Assembly (NCBI GenBank): GCA_964440915.1
Contig: CAYTTV010000039.1
Coordinates: 1 to 35,849, forward strand
Origin: CAMPJM01 sp964440915
GTDB lineage: Bacteria > Bacteroidota > Bacteroidia > Cytophagales > Cyclobacteriaceae
Direction of reading: 5' to 3'
DNA: 35,849 nt
Below are positions 24,753-34,400 of the stretch, piece by piece. Under the pieces are notes generated by a model. The model had not been told where the DNA came from. It saw only the letters and a list, made by a program, of their open reading frames with translations, and searched no databases. How positions within the stretch are numbered: position 1 is the first letter of the stretch; every line of letters begins with the position of its first letter. Made by a program: the position numbers and the translations under genes.

Positions 24753-24766
24753 TGCAAACGATTTCA
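24753..24766. promoter_or_regulatory. LacI-type operator-like site 2
   Basis: TGCAAACGATTTCA matches the general LacI/CcpA-family operator consensus TGNAAACGNTTNCA at every defined base. It lies 48 bp upstream of the susC ATG, where it could overlap the promoter. No LacI-family gene lies in the window. Confidence 0.45.
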
Positions 24767-24814
24767 ATTTTCAGCAACAGTTAGAAGTTTAACATTATTT
24801 TAAAATTGAATAAA

Positions 24815-27751
24815 ATGACTAAAAAGTTTTTACTTACATTTCTTTGTGCACTACTCCTTGTAGATCAGGGATTTGCACAGAGCGTTAGAATAACTGGTAC
24901 AGTTACTAGCGCAGAAGATGGGGAGACTGTTCCTGGGGCTACAGTGCTTGTAGTAGGTACAGGAAATGGTACGATCACTGACGTTGATGGTAATTTTTCT
25001 CTCAACACATCAAGTGGTGATTCTATAAGAGTATCCTATATAGGTTATGAAACGGTGGTTTTGGCTGTAGGCAATAGAACCCAGTTTAACATTAGCCTTT
25101 ATCCAGATATTGAAAGGCTGGAAGAGGTGATTGTAGTGGGTTATGGTACCCAAAAGCGGAGCGATGTAACAGGATCTGTAGCCTCTTTTAGTGGGGAGGT
25201 ACTCGACAAAATGCCAACTGTAGACGTGACGCAGGCTTTGCAAGGACGCGTTGCCGGGTTGAATGTTACATTTAGTGGTTCCAGTGCAGAAGGGGGCAGC
25301 AGCAATATGTTGATACGGGGCAAAAATACCCTTACTGCTGGAAATAACCCGTTCATAGTGTTAGATGGTATTCCTTATGAGAGCGGTAACTTATCCGAGA
25401 TAAACCCTAACGATATTGAATCTATCAATATACTGAAAGACGCTTCGGCCACTGCCATTTATGGTGCAAGGGCTGCGAATGGTGTTATCCTGATCACAAC
25501 CAAAAAGGGTGCTCCAGGAAAAATGCAGGTCGCTTACTCTGGGTATTATGGAATAAGTGAAATCGCCAATATGCCTGACATGCAGGATGCAGAAACTTTC
25601 TTTGAAACAAAACTGAAGCGTTTTGGGAAGGACAATATAAGCGTTACAGAGCGAGAAGGTTATTTAGCCGGGAGGGACATCGACTGGGTAGACTTGGCTA
25701 CACGTACTGGTACACGTCAAGAACACAACATTTCTTTACGAGGTGGCACAGAGCAGGTTCAGTATTATCTTTCTGGAACTTTTCATGAGACGAAGGGGAT
25801 AGCTAAAAACGATGATTTTAGCCGATATAGCCTTAGGGCCAGCCTCGACACAAAATTGAAGCCTTGGTTGAAACTAGGATCGAGCACGCAATTGGCCTTG
25901 TATAATAGGGATGGAAGGGAAGCAAATTTTGAAAATGCTTTTAAGATGAACCCTTTTGCTGTTCCATACAATGAAGACGGTACAATTAATTTGACGCCGT
26001 GGCCCGAAAATTCCTTTTATACCAATCCATTGGAGCCTCTTAATATCCAGAATGAAGACAGGACATACAGGGTGCTTACCAGCAACTATCTACAAGTGGA
26101 CTTTCCATTTTTGGAAGGCCTTTCCTATAGGTTAAATGCAGGAGGTAGCTTTCGATACAGAGAAGTAGCTACTTACTATGGAGAAAACACGAAAAGAGGA
26201 TTAGAACAAAACGGGGTTTCTCAAATGGACTTTTGGCTAAACAATGATTGGACATTGGAAAACCTATTGTTTTACAACCGTTCTTTTGGTGATCATACCA
26301 TTGGCGTAACAGCTTTATACAGTACGCAGGAAAAAATAGTTAAGGACCATGATTTTGACGGTTCGGGGTTTCCTGGCCATACTCGGACAAACTATCAGAA
26401 TGGTGCCGCTACAACACTCGTTGGCAGTGATACATACACCGTAACATCCAACCTATCTCAAATGGGACGTGTCAACTACTCTTACAAAAGCAAGTATTTG
26501 TTGACGATGACGGCCAGAAGAGATGGTTACTCCGGCTTTGGTGCTGATACAAAATTTGGTTTCTTCCCTTCTGTGGGACTAGGGTGGAACATGGAACGTG
26601 AGAACTTTATGGCAGGGATAGACCAGATAAGGGCACTTAAACTTAGGGCTTCTTATGGGGTAACCGGAAACCAGGCCATTGGTGCCTACGCTACTTTGCC
26701 AGGCCTCAACAATGCACATTATTTGAATACCCTTAAAGAAACAGCATTCGGTTACTATCCTTCTGGGATAGGTGATCCTACTTTAGGTTGGGAAACTTCC
26801 AAAACCTTTAATATAGGCTTAGATTTTGGGCTTTTCAATAATAGGGTTCAAGGTTCTATTGACCATTTTAGAACAACTACTACAGACCTTTTGCTTAACA
26901 GGAGCATTTCCCGATTGAATGGAGTGGGCCAGATTCGTCAGAATATTGGAGAAACCAAAAATAGAGGGATAGAATTGCAATTGTCAACGATCAATATCGA
27001 TAGAAGGAATTTCCAATGGACATCCGATTTCAATATTTCCCGATATAAAAATGAGATAGTGAATGTAGGTCAAGAAGGCAATGGCGATGACGTAGGAAAC
27101 CGTTGGTTCATTGGTCATCCAATTGACATAAACTGGGGCTATGAATTTGGCGGTATTTTCCAATCCAATGAGCAGATAGCTAGCTCTGCACAGCCAGATG
27201 CACAGATCGGAGATGTGATTGTAGTGGATCAAAATGGTGATGATATCATCAATGAGGACGACAGGGCAATTCTTGCTTCTCGTATACCAAGCTTTGTTGC
27301 AGGCTTGTCGAATACAGTAAGCTATAAGAATTTCACCTTAAGTGCTTTCATCAGCACGGTACAGGGAGTTCATAAGACCAATTACCTCACTAGAACGTTT
27401 TTTAACGGAAACGAAAGGTCCTTTAATTATAATTTCTGGACACCGCAGCGACCGCATAACGATTACCCTGCCAACAGAGATGATGCCAACCCCAGGAACG
27501 TGGGCATTTTCGGCAAGGCGAACGATGCTAGTTATATCCGGTTGAACGACGTGACGCTTAGCTATAGAGTGCCTGCACTCGTGTTAGATAGGTACAAAAT
27601 AGGTAACCTAGAACTGTATGTAAATGCCAAGAACTTGGTGACAATCACCAATTGGGAGGGACTGGATCCTGAATTTAGCAATGGGGAATCAGGCCAAATG
27701 GCTATTCCACCATCAAGGACCTATATCCTAGGACTTAAGTTGGATTTTTAA
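24815..27751 (+). CDS. SusC/RagA family TonB-linked outer-membrane transporter
   Basis: This protein of about 978 residues starts at the ATG at 24815; an in-frame TTG at 24806 is a weaker start. The signal peptide ends ...VDQGFAQS. A carboxypeptidase-regulatory-like beta domain spans about 24-105 (ITGTVTSAEDGETVPGATVLVVGT). The plug domain starts with the hallmark VIVVGYGTQKRSDVTGSV and contains LQGRVAGLNVTFSG and INILKDASATAIYGARAANG. A 22-strand barrel follows, ending SRTYILGLKLDF. SusC imports glycan fragments with its SusD lid. susD follows after 12 bp. The ExbBD/TonB genes at 14267-16333 might energise such a transporter, but the genome probably holds other TonB sets. Confidence 0.97.
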   Translation: MTKKFLLTFLCALLLVDQGFAQSVRITGTVTSAEDGETVPGATVLVVGTGNGTITDVDGNFSLNTSSGDSIRVSYIGYETVVLAVGNRTQFNISLYPDIERLEEVIVVGYGTQKRSDVTGSVASFSGEVLDKMPTVDVTQALQGRVAGLNVTFSGSSAEGGSSNMLIRGKNTLTAGNNPFIVLDGIPYESGNLSEINPNDIESINILKDASATAIYGARAANGVILITTKKGAPGKMQVAYSGYYGISEIANMPDMQDAETFFETKLKRFGKDNISVTEREGYLAGRDIDWVDLATRTGTRQEHNISLRGGTEQVQYYLSGTFHETKGIAKNDDFSRYSLRASLDTKLKPWLKLGSSTQLALYNRDGREANFENAFKMNPFAVPYNEDGTINLTPWPENSFYTNPLEPLNIQNEDRTYRVLTSNYLQVDFPFLEGLSYRLNAGGSFRYREVATYYGENTKRGLEQNGVSQMDFWLNNDWTLENLLFYNRSFGDHTIGVTALYSTQEKIVKDHDFDGSGFPGHTRTNYQNGAATTLVGSDTYTVTSNLSQMGRVNYSYKSKYLLTMTARRDGYSGFGADTKFGFFPSVGLGWNMERENFMAGIDQIRALKLRASYGVTGNQAIGAYATLPGLNNAHYLNTLKETAFGYYPSGIGDPTLGWETSKTFNIGLDFGLFNNRVQGSIDHFRTTTTDLLLNRSISRLNGVGQIRQNIGETKNRGIELQLSTINIDRRNFQWTSDFNISRYKNEIVNVGQEGNGDDVGNRWFIGHPIDINWGYEFGGIFQSNEQIASSAQPDAQIGDVIVVDQNGDDIINEDDRAILASRIPSFVAGLSNTVSYKNFTLSAFISTVQGVHKTNYLTRTFFNGNERSFNYNFWTPQRPHNDYPANRDDANPRNVGIFGKANDASYIRLNDVTLSYRVPALVLDRYKIGNLELYVNAKNLVTITNWEGLDPEFSNGESGQMAIPPSRTYILGLKLDF

Positions 27752-27763
27752 AAACCAGTCATT

Positions 27764-29386
27764 ATGAAAAAGATTGTAATTATGAAAAATAGCATTCAAT
27801 TAATCGTTTTGCTTTTTGTTGCCACGCTTTTGACAAGCTGCAATGAAGAGGAGTTTTTGAAGGAGAGTCCTAAGGATAATCTCTATGCAGACAATTTGTT
27901 CACCACAGGGGAAGGGTTTCAATTAGGGATTAACGCCTTGCTTGAATTTGTAAGACAAGAGCGTGAAGAACCAGTACAGTCAGCAGAGTTTGGCTTTGGT
28001 TGGAAAATTGGCGTGGACAATGGTTGGGCACCTCGGAACCTGAGCTGGCTTCGTGGACCTTCTCTCTACCAGACAGACTGGAGTCCTACCATGCAGTGGA
28101 TAAATGGAGGAGAGGGCGTTTGGGGCCACATGTACAGGACAATCAATACCGCCAACATGATCCTAAACCGATCAGAAGATCCTAATATAGATTGGGGAGG
28201 GGTTACAGATGAAGAGAATGCTGCTATAAAGCAAAGTGTGCAGTCGCATGCTCACCTTTTCAGAGCATGGGCTTATCGTCACCTTGCATTCACATTTGGC
28301 GATGTGCCGATCAATACTGAGGAGATTGATGGTAGTACTTGGACAAATGATTGGGAGCGCCAACCTGTTGAAGAGGTACGCAACCTGATCATTGCTGACC
28401 TCTTAGAAGCAGAAAAAGGCCTGGCCGACAATTCAAATGACGTTCGGGTTTTGTCTAAAGTTGTTGCTCAGCACTACTTGACGGAGATGTACCTATGGGC
28501 CGGAGAGCCTCAAAAAGCTGTAGAAGCTGCAGAAAGGGCATTGGATAATCCAAATTATAAACTCATCACCGATCGATACGGTGTAAGAAAGGATGAGCCT
28601 GGCGTGCCATTTATGGACCAGTTCTATCAAGGCAATATCTTGCCCACACAAGGTAATACAGAAGCCTTATGGGTTCTTCCTAACAATGACACAAAGGATT
28701 TTGTAGGGAATAGCCAAAACTCTATGAGAAGGACTTGGGTGGTGAACTATGCAGGTCCAGGCTATGCCGAATACAGTCCTGAATATGGCGGACGTGGGCT
28801 TGGAAGCTGTGCCATTACGGCTTGGGGCTTTAGCATATATGAGGCTAGCGATGACCGATATAGTCAATATGCCATTCAAAAGGAATACGTGAACAAAACT
28901 ACAAACGTAGTTACAACGACACAAACTGAAGAGGAATTCATGACTTCTTCAAACCACAGATGGGCTAGCACAAAAAAATGGGACTGGACATTTGCAGATC
29001 CTAATCTATGGGGCGATTCTTATTCATATGCTGACCAAGTGTATTTGAGGTTGGCAGATACCTATTTGCTGATGGCTGAAGCGCAGTTGCAAGCTAATGG
29101 ACCTGGCGCCGCACTTCCTTATATCAACGCAGTCAGAGAAAGGTCGAATGCTACTCCTGCCACAGAGGGTGAGATTGATCTGGATTATATCTTGGATGAA
29201 CGCTCTAGGGAGCTGGTGACCGAAGAATACCGTAGACAAACTTTGGTAAGGACAGGTACTTTCTACGAAAGAACAAAACAGCATAACCCATTGGCGGCAC
29301 AGAATGTACAGCCTTACCACAAATGGTATCCAATACCACAAGGTGAGATAGACATAACAGGCATGACACAAAACCAGTGGCAGTAA
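27764..29386 (+). CDS. SusD/RagB family nutrient-binding outer-membrane lipoprotein
   Basis: This 540-residue protein has a lipoprotein signal (lipobox TLLTSC, Cys26), followed by the acidic NEEE stretch used for surface export in Bacteroidota. The fold is the helical SusD/TPR type: N-terminal EEFLKESPKDNLYADNLF, the middle ASTKKWDWTFADPNLW region, and a C-terminus with LRLADTYLLMAEAQLQANGP, ALPYINAVRERSNA and ILDERSRELVTEEYRR. It closes over the SusC barrel and binds glycan on the cell surface. It follows susC by 12 bp and precedes the PL14-like gene by 24 bp, so all are in one operon. Confidence 0.97.
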   Translation: MKKIVIMKNSIQLIVLLFVATLLTSCNEEEFLKESPKDNLYADNLFTTGEGFQLGINALLEFVRQEREEPVQSAEFGFGWKIGVDNGWAPRNLSWLRGPSLYQTDWSPTMQWINGGEGVWGHMYRTINTANMILNRSEDPNIDWGGVTDEENAAIKQSVQSHAHLFRAWAYRHLAFTFGDVPINTEEIDGSTWTNDWERQPVEEVRNLIIADLLEAEKGLADNSNDVRVLSKVVAQHYLTEMYLWAGEPQKAVEAAERALDNPNYKLITDRYGVRKDEPGVPFMDQFYQGNILPTQGNTEALWVLPNNDTKDFVGNSQNSMRRTWVVNYAGPGYAEYSPEYGGRGLGSCAITAWGFSIYEASDDRYSQYAIQKEYVNKTTNVVTTTQTEEEFMTSSNHRWASTKKWDWTFADPNLWGDSYSYADQVYLRLADTYLLMAEAQLQANGPGAALPYINAVRERSNATPATEGEIDLDYILDERSRELVTEEYRRQTLVRTGTFYERTKQHNPLAAQNVQPYHKWYPIPQGEIDITGMTQNQWQ

Positions 29387-29410
29387 TTATAATAAGTACT
29401 TTAATATAAT

Positions 29411-30256
29411 ATGATGGAGAAATCATTAAGAAGTATAACCAAAATATGCATGTTCTTCGCTTTGGGATTTTTGATATCCTGTAGTGACGATGACAATGAT
29501 ATGCCAATTGTAGAAAATCCTAATGAAACACAAACAGTGGTGGACCTGAACTGGGATGGACATACAAATGGCAATTATAAAGAAGCAGATGCAAAAAAGG
29601 ATTTTGGCAATATGTCTGGCTGGAATGAGTCGAGGGTCAAGATTCAAGATAAGGGTATTGCAGTGACCTTGTTGGCTGACAAACTCTCTGGAAGTGGCGG
29701 CATCGTGGCCAATGTAGACTTACGGCCTGCTACCGAATACAAAGTTACCTATGATGTCATGTTTCCTGAAGATTTCGTATGGGGACGTGGCGGCAAGGTT
29801 GGTTTTGGGCTTCGGGTAGGAGACGGCAATACGGGCTGCGACAAGGCAGATGATGGCAATGGCGGCAGTGCCAGACTCATGTGGTATACCAGCGACAATG
29901 GTGTTACAAAGTTCAAGCCTTACCTATATTATTATGACATGCCCGACGATTGCGGCGATAATTTGGTAAGTACTGCTGCCTATCCTGAATCAGGAAGTAT
30001 CCAGAAAGGAAAATGGTACACCATTGAAATGCGCGTAAAGAGCAATTTGGCTGACCAGACGGACGGTCATATCGAAATTGCCATTGATGGTAATACGGTA
30101 TTGGATAGCCCCATCAGGTGGACCAATAACAATCCTAAAAGGCTTATCAATAGGGTGGCTTTCTCCACATTTAGAGGAGGCAGCCAGGATCATTGGAAGG
30201 TGGATAAGGATACCTACATCCATTTCGACAACCTGAAAGTTGAAAGGATTAATTAG
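29411..30256 (+). CDS. PL14-like polysaccharide lyase-fold lipoprotein
   Basis: This 281-residue protein has a lipoprotein signal (lipobox FLISC, Cys24) followed by SDDDND, a surface-export acidic stretch. Residues about 40-281 resemble the PL14 (alginate/glucuronan lyase) beta-jelly-roll. The shared blocks are YKVTYDVMFPEDFVWGRGGK, SARLMWYTSDNG, KGKWYTIEMRVK, and the end block AFSTFRGG with KDTYIHFDNLKVER. The family's typical GGKLPGL segment is present as GGKVGFG, keeping the Lys. It could be an active surface lyase or a non-catalytic glycan-binding protein. It lies between susD (24 bp) and the PKD gene (about 35 bp) in the same operon. The match is by eye, so the family call is moderate. 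Confidence 0.72.
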   Translation: MMEKSLRSITKICMFFALGFLISCSDDDNDMPIVENPNETQTVVDLNWDGHTNGNYKEADAKKDFGNMSGWNESRVKIQDKGIAVTLLADKLSGSGGIVANVDLRPATEYKVTYDVMFPEDFVWGRGGKVGFGLRVGDGNTGCDKADDGNGGSARLMWYTSDNGVTKFKPYLYYYDMPDDCGDNLVSTAAYPESGSIQKGKWYTIEMRVKSNLADQTDGHIEIAIDGNTVLDSPIRWTNNNPKRLINRVAFSTFRGGSQDHWKVDKDTYIHFDNLKVERIN

Positions 30257-30291
30257 CGTACTGGTTAAAAAACTTGCGAAACTTTAAAAGA

Positions 30292-31206
30292 ATGATAATG
30301 AATCACATAAAAATAAATTTTTCAATATTGCTCACCATTGCGATGACAGTGGTAGTCTTTACCGCTTGCGAGGAGGATGACAACGATTATCTCCGCCCAG
30401 GTGAGGTGTTTTCACATGCCGATAAGGACAAGATTTTTGTCGGAGAAACAGTCGTTTTTACTGACTTTTCGACAAGAGTTGCAGCTCGGGAGTGGTCATT
30501 TGAAGGCGGTTCGCCTGCTAGCTCAAACGAACAGAAGGTGGAAGTAAGCTATCCTTCAGCAGGTGTTTTCAATGCTACTTTGGACATAACTTATGAAGAT
30601 GGATCAACAGCGACAGAAACCTTAGTAGTCACTGTAACGGAGGAATATGTGCCTCTAGTGACTTTAGAAGGACCAAGATATGTGTTCTATTCTGAAGATC
30701 AGGAGCTTGAACAAGAGCATCCGGAGTTTGGCTTAGGGCGTTCTGGTGTTGCTAAGGTGGGTTTTGTAGGAAATGCCTTTGAAGGGAGTGAAGCAATAAA
30801 CGTTAGCTATGATGCTGATAGAGAGCCTAATACCTTCATTATGTTGCAAACTGATAAAAAAGGGCAGGTGGACCTGACCCAATACATCGACGGGTATCTG
30901 AACTTGGCTATGAAATCTACAAGCCAAGATCCAATACTGGTGCGGATAGAAGGCGGCGGCGCCACTAGTTATGCCTATGTAGGAGCAGGTGATTACGGAT
31001 TTGAAAGAGATGGGAACTGGCATTTTATTAGCATACCTATGGCCGACGTGCTATCGCAGATCGATAACGAAGGTGGCAAGTTAGCCCTACTAGGCGGCTT
31101 TGATCAGTTTAGATTGAGAAATCAGACAGGCGAATTTACCAAAGATGGCTTTGACTTCACGGTAGATTTTATCTTCTTTTCAGTGAACAAACCTACTTTA
31201 AACTAA
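30292..31206 (+). CDS. PKD-domain surface glycan-binding lipoprotein
   Basis: The start is taken at the ATG at 30292 (304 residues); 30298 is also possible, and a TTG at 30274 is unlikely. The lipobox VVFTAC is followed by EEDDND, a surface-export signal. A PKD domain (about 40-120) shows FVGETVVFTDFSTRVAAREW and the end pattern YPSAGVFNATLDITYEDGS. The remaining 180 residues form an all-beta region that looks like a carbohydrate-binding jelly roll (WHFISIPMADVLSQI, FTVDFIFFSV), which I do not assign to a family. The position after susCD and the PL14-like gene is that of a SusE/F-like or SGBP protein that captures polysaccharide at the surface. It is the last gene of the operon. Confidence 0.82.
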   Translation: MIMNHIKINFSILLTIAMTVVVFTACEEDDNDYLRPGEVFSHADKDKIFVGETVVFTDFSTRVAAREWSFEGGSPASSNEQKVEVSYPSAGVFNATLDITYEDGSTATETLVVTVTEEYVPLVTLEGPRYVFYSEDQELEQEHPEFGLGRSGVAKVGFVGNAFEGSEAINVSYDADREPNTFIMLQTDKKGQVDLTQYIDGYLNLAMKSTSQDPILVRIEGGGATSYAYVGAGDYGFERDGNWHFISIPMADVLSQIDNEGGKLALLGGFDQFRLRNQTGEFTKDGFDFTVDFIFFSVNKPTLN

Positions 31207-31208
31207 AA

Positions 31209-31233
31209 ATTGAGGAATGTTGGTTACCTCAAT
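31209..31233 (+). terminator. Weak hairpin just after the PKD gene
   Basis: ATTGAGG (31209-31215) pairs with CCTCAAT (31227-31233) around an 11-nt loop, right after the stop codon. No T tract follows, so it may stabilise the 3' end; the better terminator is about 105 nt further on. Confidence 0.35.
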
Positions 31234-31338
31234 ATATGTTTGCTACTTATTATAAGTGAACAATTCCCTCCTTAACGTGCCACTATTCACCTAAGGAGCG
31301 TTATCTCAATAGTGATGGATTTTAAGATTTAGTATGGG

Positions 31339-31367
31339 AAAGGTTAATCATTTTATGGTTAACCTTT
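31339..31367 (+). terminator. Terminator at the end of the susCD operon
   Basis: AAAGGTTAA (31339-31347) and TTAACCTTT (31359-31367) form a 9-bp stem around an 11-nt loop, with a T-rich tail (TTATTC). It lies about 130 bp after the last operon gene and 128 bp before the regulator gene, so it separates the two. Confidence 0.6.
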
Positions 31368-31494
31368 TTATTCACCATTCTACCCAATGCGAATAATCCG
31401 TTCTTATCGTATATTGTATGGCTGTAGCAAGTTTGAACCTTTTGATAATGATAATCGGTTACTTGTTAATGACTTATACTGATCCATAAGCTGT

Positions 31495-34400
31495 ATGGTA
31501 AACCGTTTTCCTAGCAAGATTCTCCCTTTTCTCATGCTACTATTTAGCCCCATAGCTGAATTGGTAGCCCAAGAAGGAAATATAAAATTTACCCACCTAA
31601 CCATTAATGAAGGCCTATTGCACAATAGGGTTTTCGATATTCTCCAGGATAAAGATGGTTTTATTTGGGTGGCGACAAAGGATGGGCTGAACAAGTTCGA
31701 CGGCTATGATTTTATAGAATACAAACCGGTGAACAGCCATGGTTTAAGTGCTCATCGCAGTGAGGCTCATGCCCTGCTAGAAGACTTAAATGGTAATATT
31801 TGGATAGGGGAAAGCAATGGGCTTCGGTTGTTTGATAAAAGTAATGAGGCATTCATTTCCTTAGAAAGCTATGCCAATTCGTCCTTAATCTCCGATGCCT
31901 ATATAACCGCTATTCGAGCGGATCAGCACCACAATCTGTGGATTGCTTCTTTCAACGGCCTCACTCGGCTTGACATAAAGACCAATACTTTCGATAGCTT
32001 TGAGCCTAAGCCTGAAAATGGCATTGCGTACATAAGAATACGGAGTTTATATATTGATTCGGAAGATATTATATGGATCGGCTACGACAATGGCTTGCAA
32101 CGCTTCGACCCACAAAAAGAAGAATTTTTACGCTTACCAGAACCTATTCATAATAATCCACTTTTGAAATTAAACAGCATCCGAAAAATCAACCAAGATG
32201 CAAATGGAAATTTCTGGTTTGGCACAGAAAGTTCAGGCTTGTTTTATTACAATGTGAAACAAGGGGAACTTAAGCAGTATGTGAACCAAGAAAATGACAA
32301 CAGTCTGCCCAGCAATATCATTAGGGAGGTTTTTCATGCTTCCGAGAACGAGGTGTGGATAGGCACCCGCGAGGGGCTAAGTATTTTCGATGTAAAGGAA
32401 AACCGATTTGCTAATTATCGATATGATAAATATGATGAGAATGGCTTGAGCCACAATTCCATATGGCGCATCATGAGAGACAATGCAGGAAGTATATGGA
32501 TGGGCACGTATGCAGGGGGCCTTAACATATACCACCCAGGCAACAGCAATTTTAACCATATCAAAGAACAGGTCGATGATCATATTGGCGTAAATCATCG
32601 GGTGATCAGTTCGATAGTGCAAGACAGTGAAGGCGCATTATGGATAGGGACGGAAGGAGGGGGGCTGAACTATATCGACAGGACAAGGGGCAGTCAAGCT
32701 TATTTTGACGTGAAGAATACGCAAGAAGGCATTGTAAGCAACAATATTAAAGCTTTGGCTAAAGACAGTGCCGATAACCTTTGGATTGGTACTTATAATG
32801 GTCTAAGCTACTATGATAGACAGAACCAAAAGTTTAAGAAAATCTTCCCACTTCTCGATAGTGATACGCTTGAAAACAAACAAATATACTCCTTAGCGAC
32901 GGATCCTGGTGGTGTTTGGATCGGTACTAATGGCGCTGGGCTCATCTTCAGGGATCATGCTGGACAGTACCAGCAGATGGGACATATACCCTCCGATAGC
33001 CAAACGATCAGCAGCAATTATGTCTCATCATTGCTCAACACGGATACGGAGAATCTATGGGTAGGTACTTATCGTGGCCTCAACCTTTTCAATAAACAAA
33101 AGGGAACCTTCCAGCATTTTCTTAATGATCCGAACAATCTTAATAGCATCAGCAACGATGTCATATTAGGCCTGTTTCAGGATTCCCGCAATTGGCTGTG
33201 GATCGGTACAGACGGAGGTGGGTTAAACGTCTACGATCCTGTAAATGAGATTTTTTATCTTGTCGCCGAAAGAGATGGGCTGGCCAATAATGTCGTATAT
33301 GCCATCGAAGAAGATAAAGAAGGAAATATCTGGGTGAGTACCAACAGAGGCCTATCAAAAATATTCATGGATAGTGCAGCCGTGTCCTTACCGATAGCAC
33401 AGTTGAATATCCAGAATTATACTGTGGCAGATGGCCTTCAAAGCAATCAGTTTATGATGGGGGCTAAAGAAAAAGGAAAAGGGGGTGAATTGTTCTTTGG
33501 GGGTATCAATGGCGTTACCACATTCTTCCCACAGCATATCGTTCAAAACCTGACTCCTCCCAAAGCAGTCTTGACAGACTTCCTTATTCATAATAAGCCT
33601 GTTGATTTTAGGCAGGAGGGTGCACCCTTATCTAAGCCTATTATCCAAACTGAACATATTGTTTTAACCCATGACCAAGCTTCTATTACGTTTAGGTTTG
33701 CGGCATTAAATTTTGTCAATCCGGGCAAGAATAGGTATGCCTATAGGTTAGAAGGGTTTGCTAATAATGATCAGTGGAATTTTGTAGAAGATCAGCGCTC
33801 GGCTACATTCACCAATCTAGAGGCAGGTGATTATATTTTCATGGTAAAGGCCGCCAACAATGATGGTGTATGGAACGATATTCCTACGCAAGTGAAGCTG
33901 ACCGTGCTGCCGCCCTATTGGAAAACATGGTGGGCCTATACCATTTATGCCCTGTTCATTATTTTCCTTTTGTATGTATTCTACAATTTTTCACAGAAGA
34001 ATGCCAAGTTGAAAAATAAGCTCTTGTTTGACCAATTGACGCATGATAAGGAACAGGAGCTTAACCAACAAAAGCTACGGTTCTTTACCAATATTTCCCA
34101 TGAGATTAAGACACCTTTGACGCTTATCTTGGCGCCATTGGAAAAGTTGATCAAAATGAATGAGGGAAACAACAAAGTAGCCAATCAACTTATGCTCATG
34201 CAAAGAAATGGCGACCGCCTGATTAGGCTCATCAATCAATTGTTGGACTTTAGAAAATTTGAAACCGGCAATGTAAAACTGACTGCGGCAGAAGGCGACA
34301 TTGTAAAGTTCAGCAGGGAGGTCTTTATTGCTTTCGAGGTATATACCCATCAAAAGGCTCTAGAGATGCGATTCTCTACCGAAAGGGAGGAAATCATCGC

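Larger units (their letters stand above)
24415..24814 (+). promoter_or_regulatory. PUL leader region upstream of susC
   Basis: This 400-bp gap probably holds the susC promoter. Two LacI/CcpA-type operator-like sequences occur 70 bp apart (24683-24696 and 24753-24766). A 54-codon frame at 24514-24678 begins MNQLLHFVGNVSRLWF; it has no recognised homology or ribosome-binding site, and I do not call it as a gene. No terminator for the GH2 gene was seen. Confidence 0.5.
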
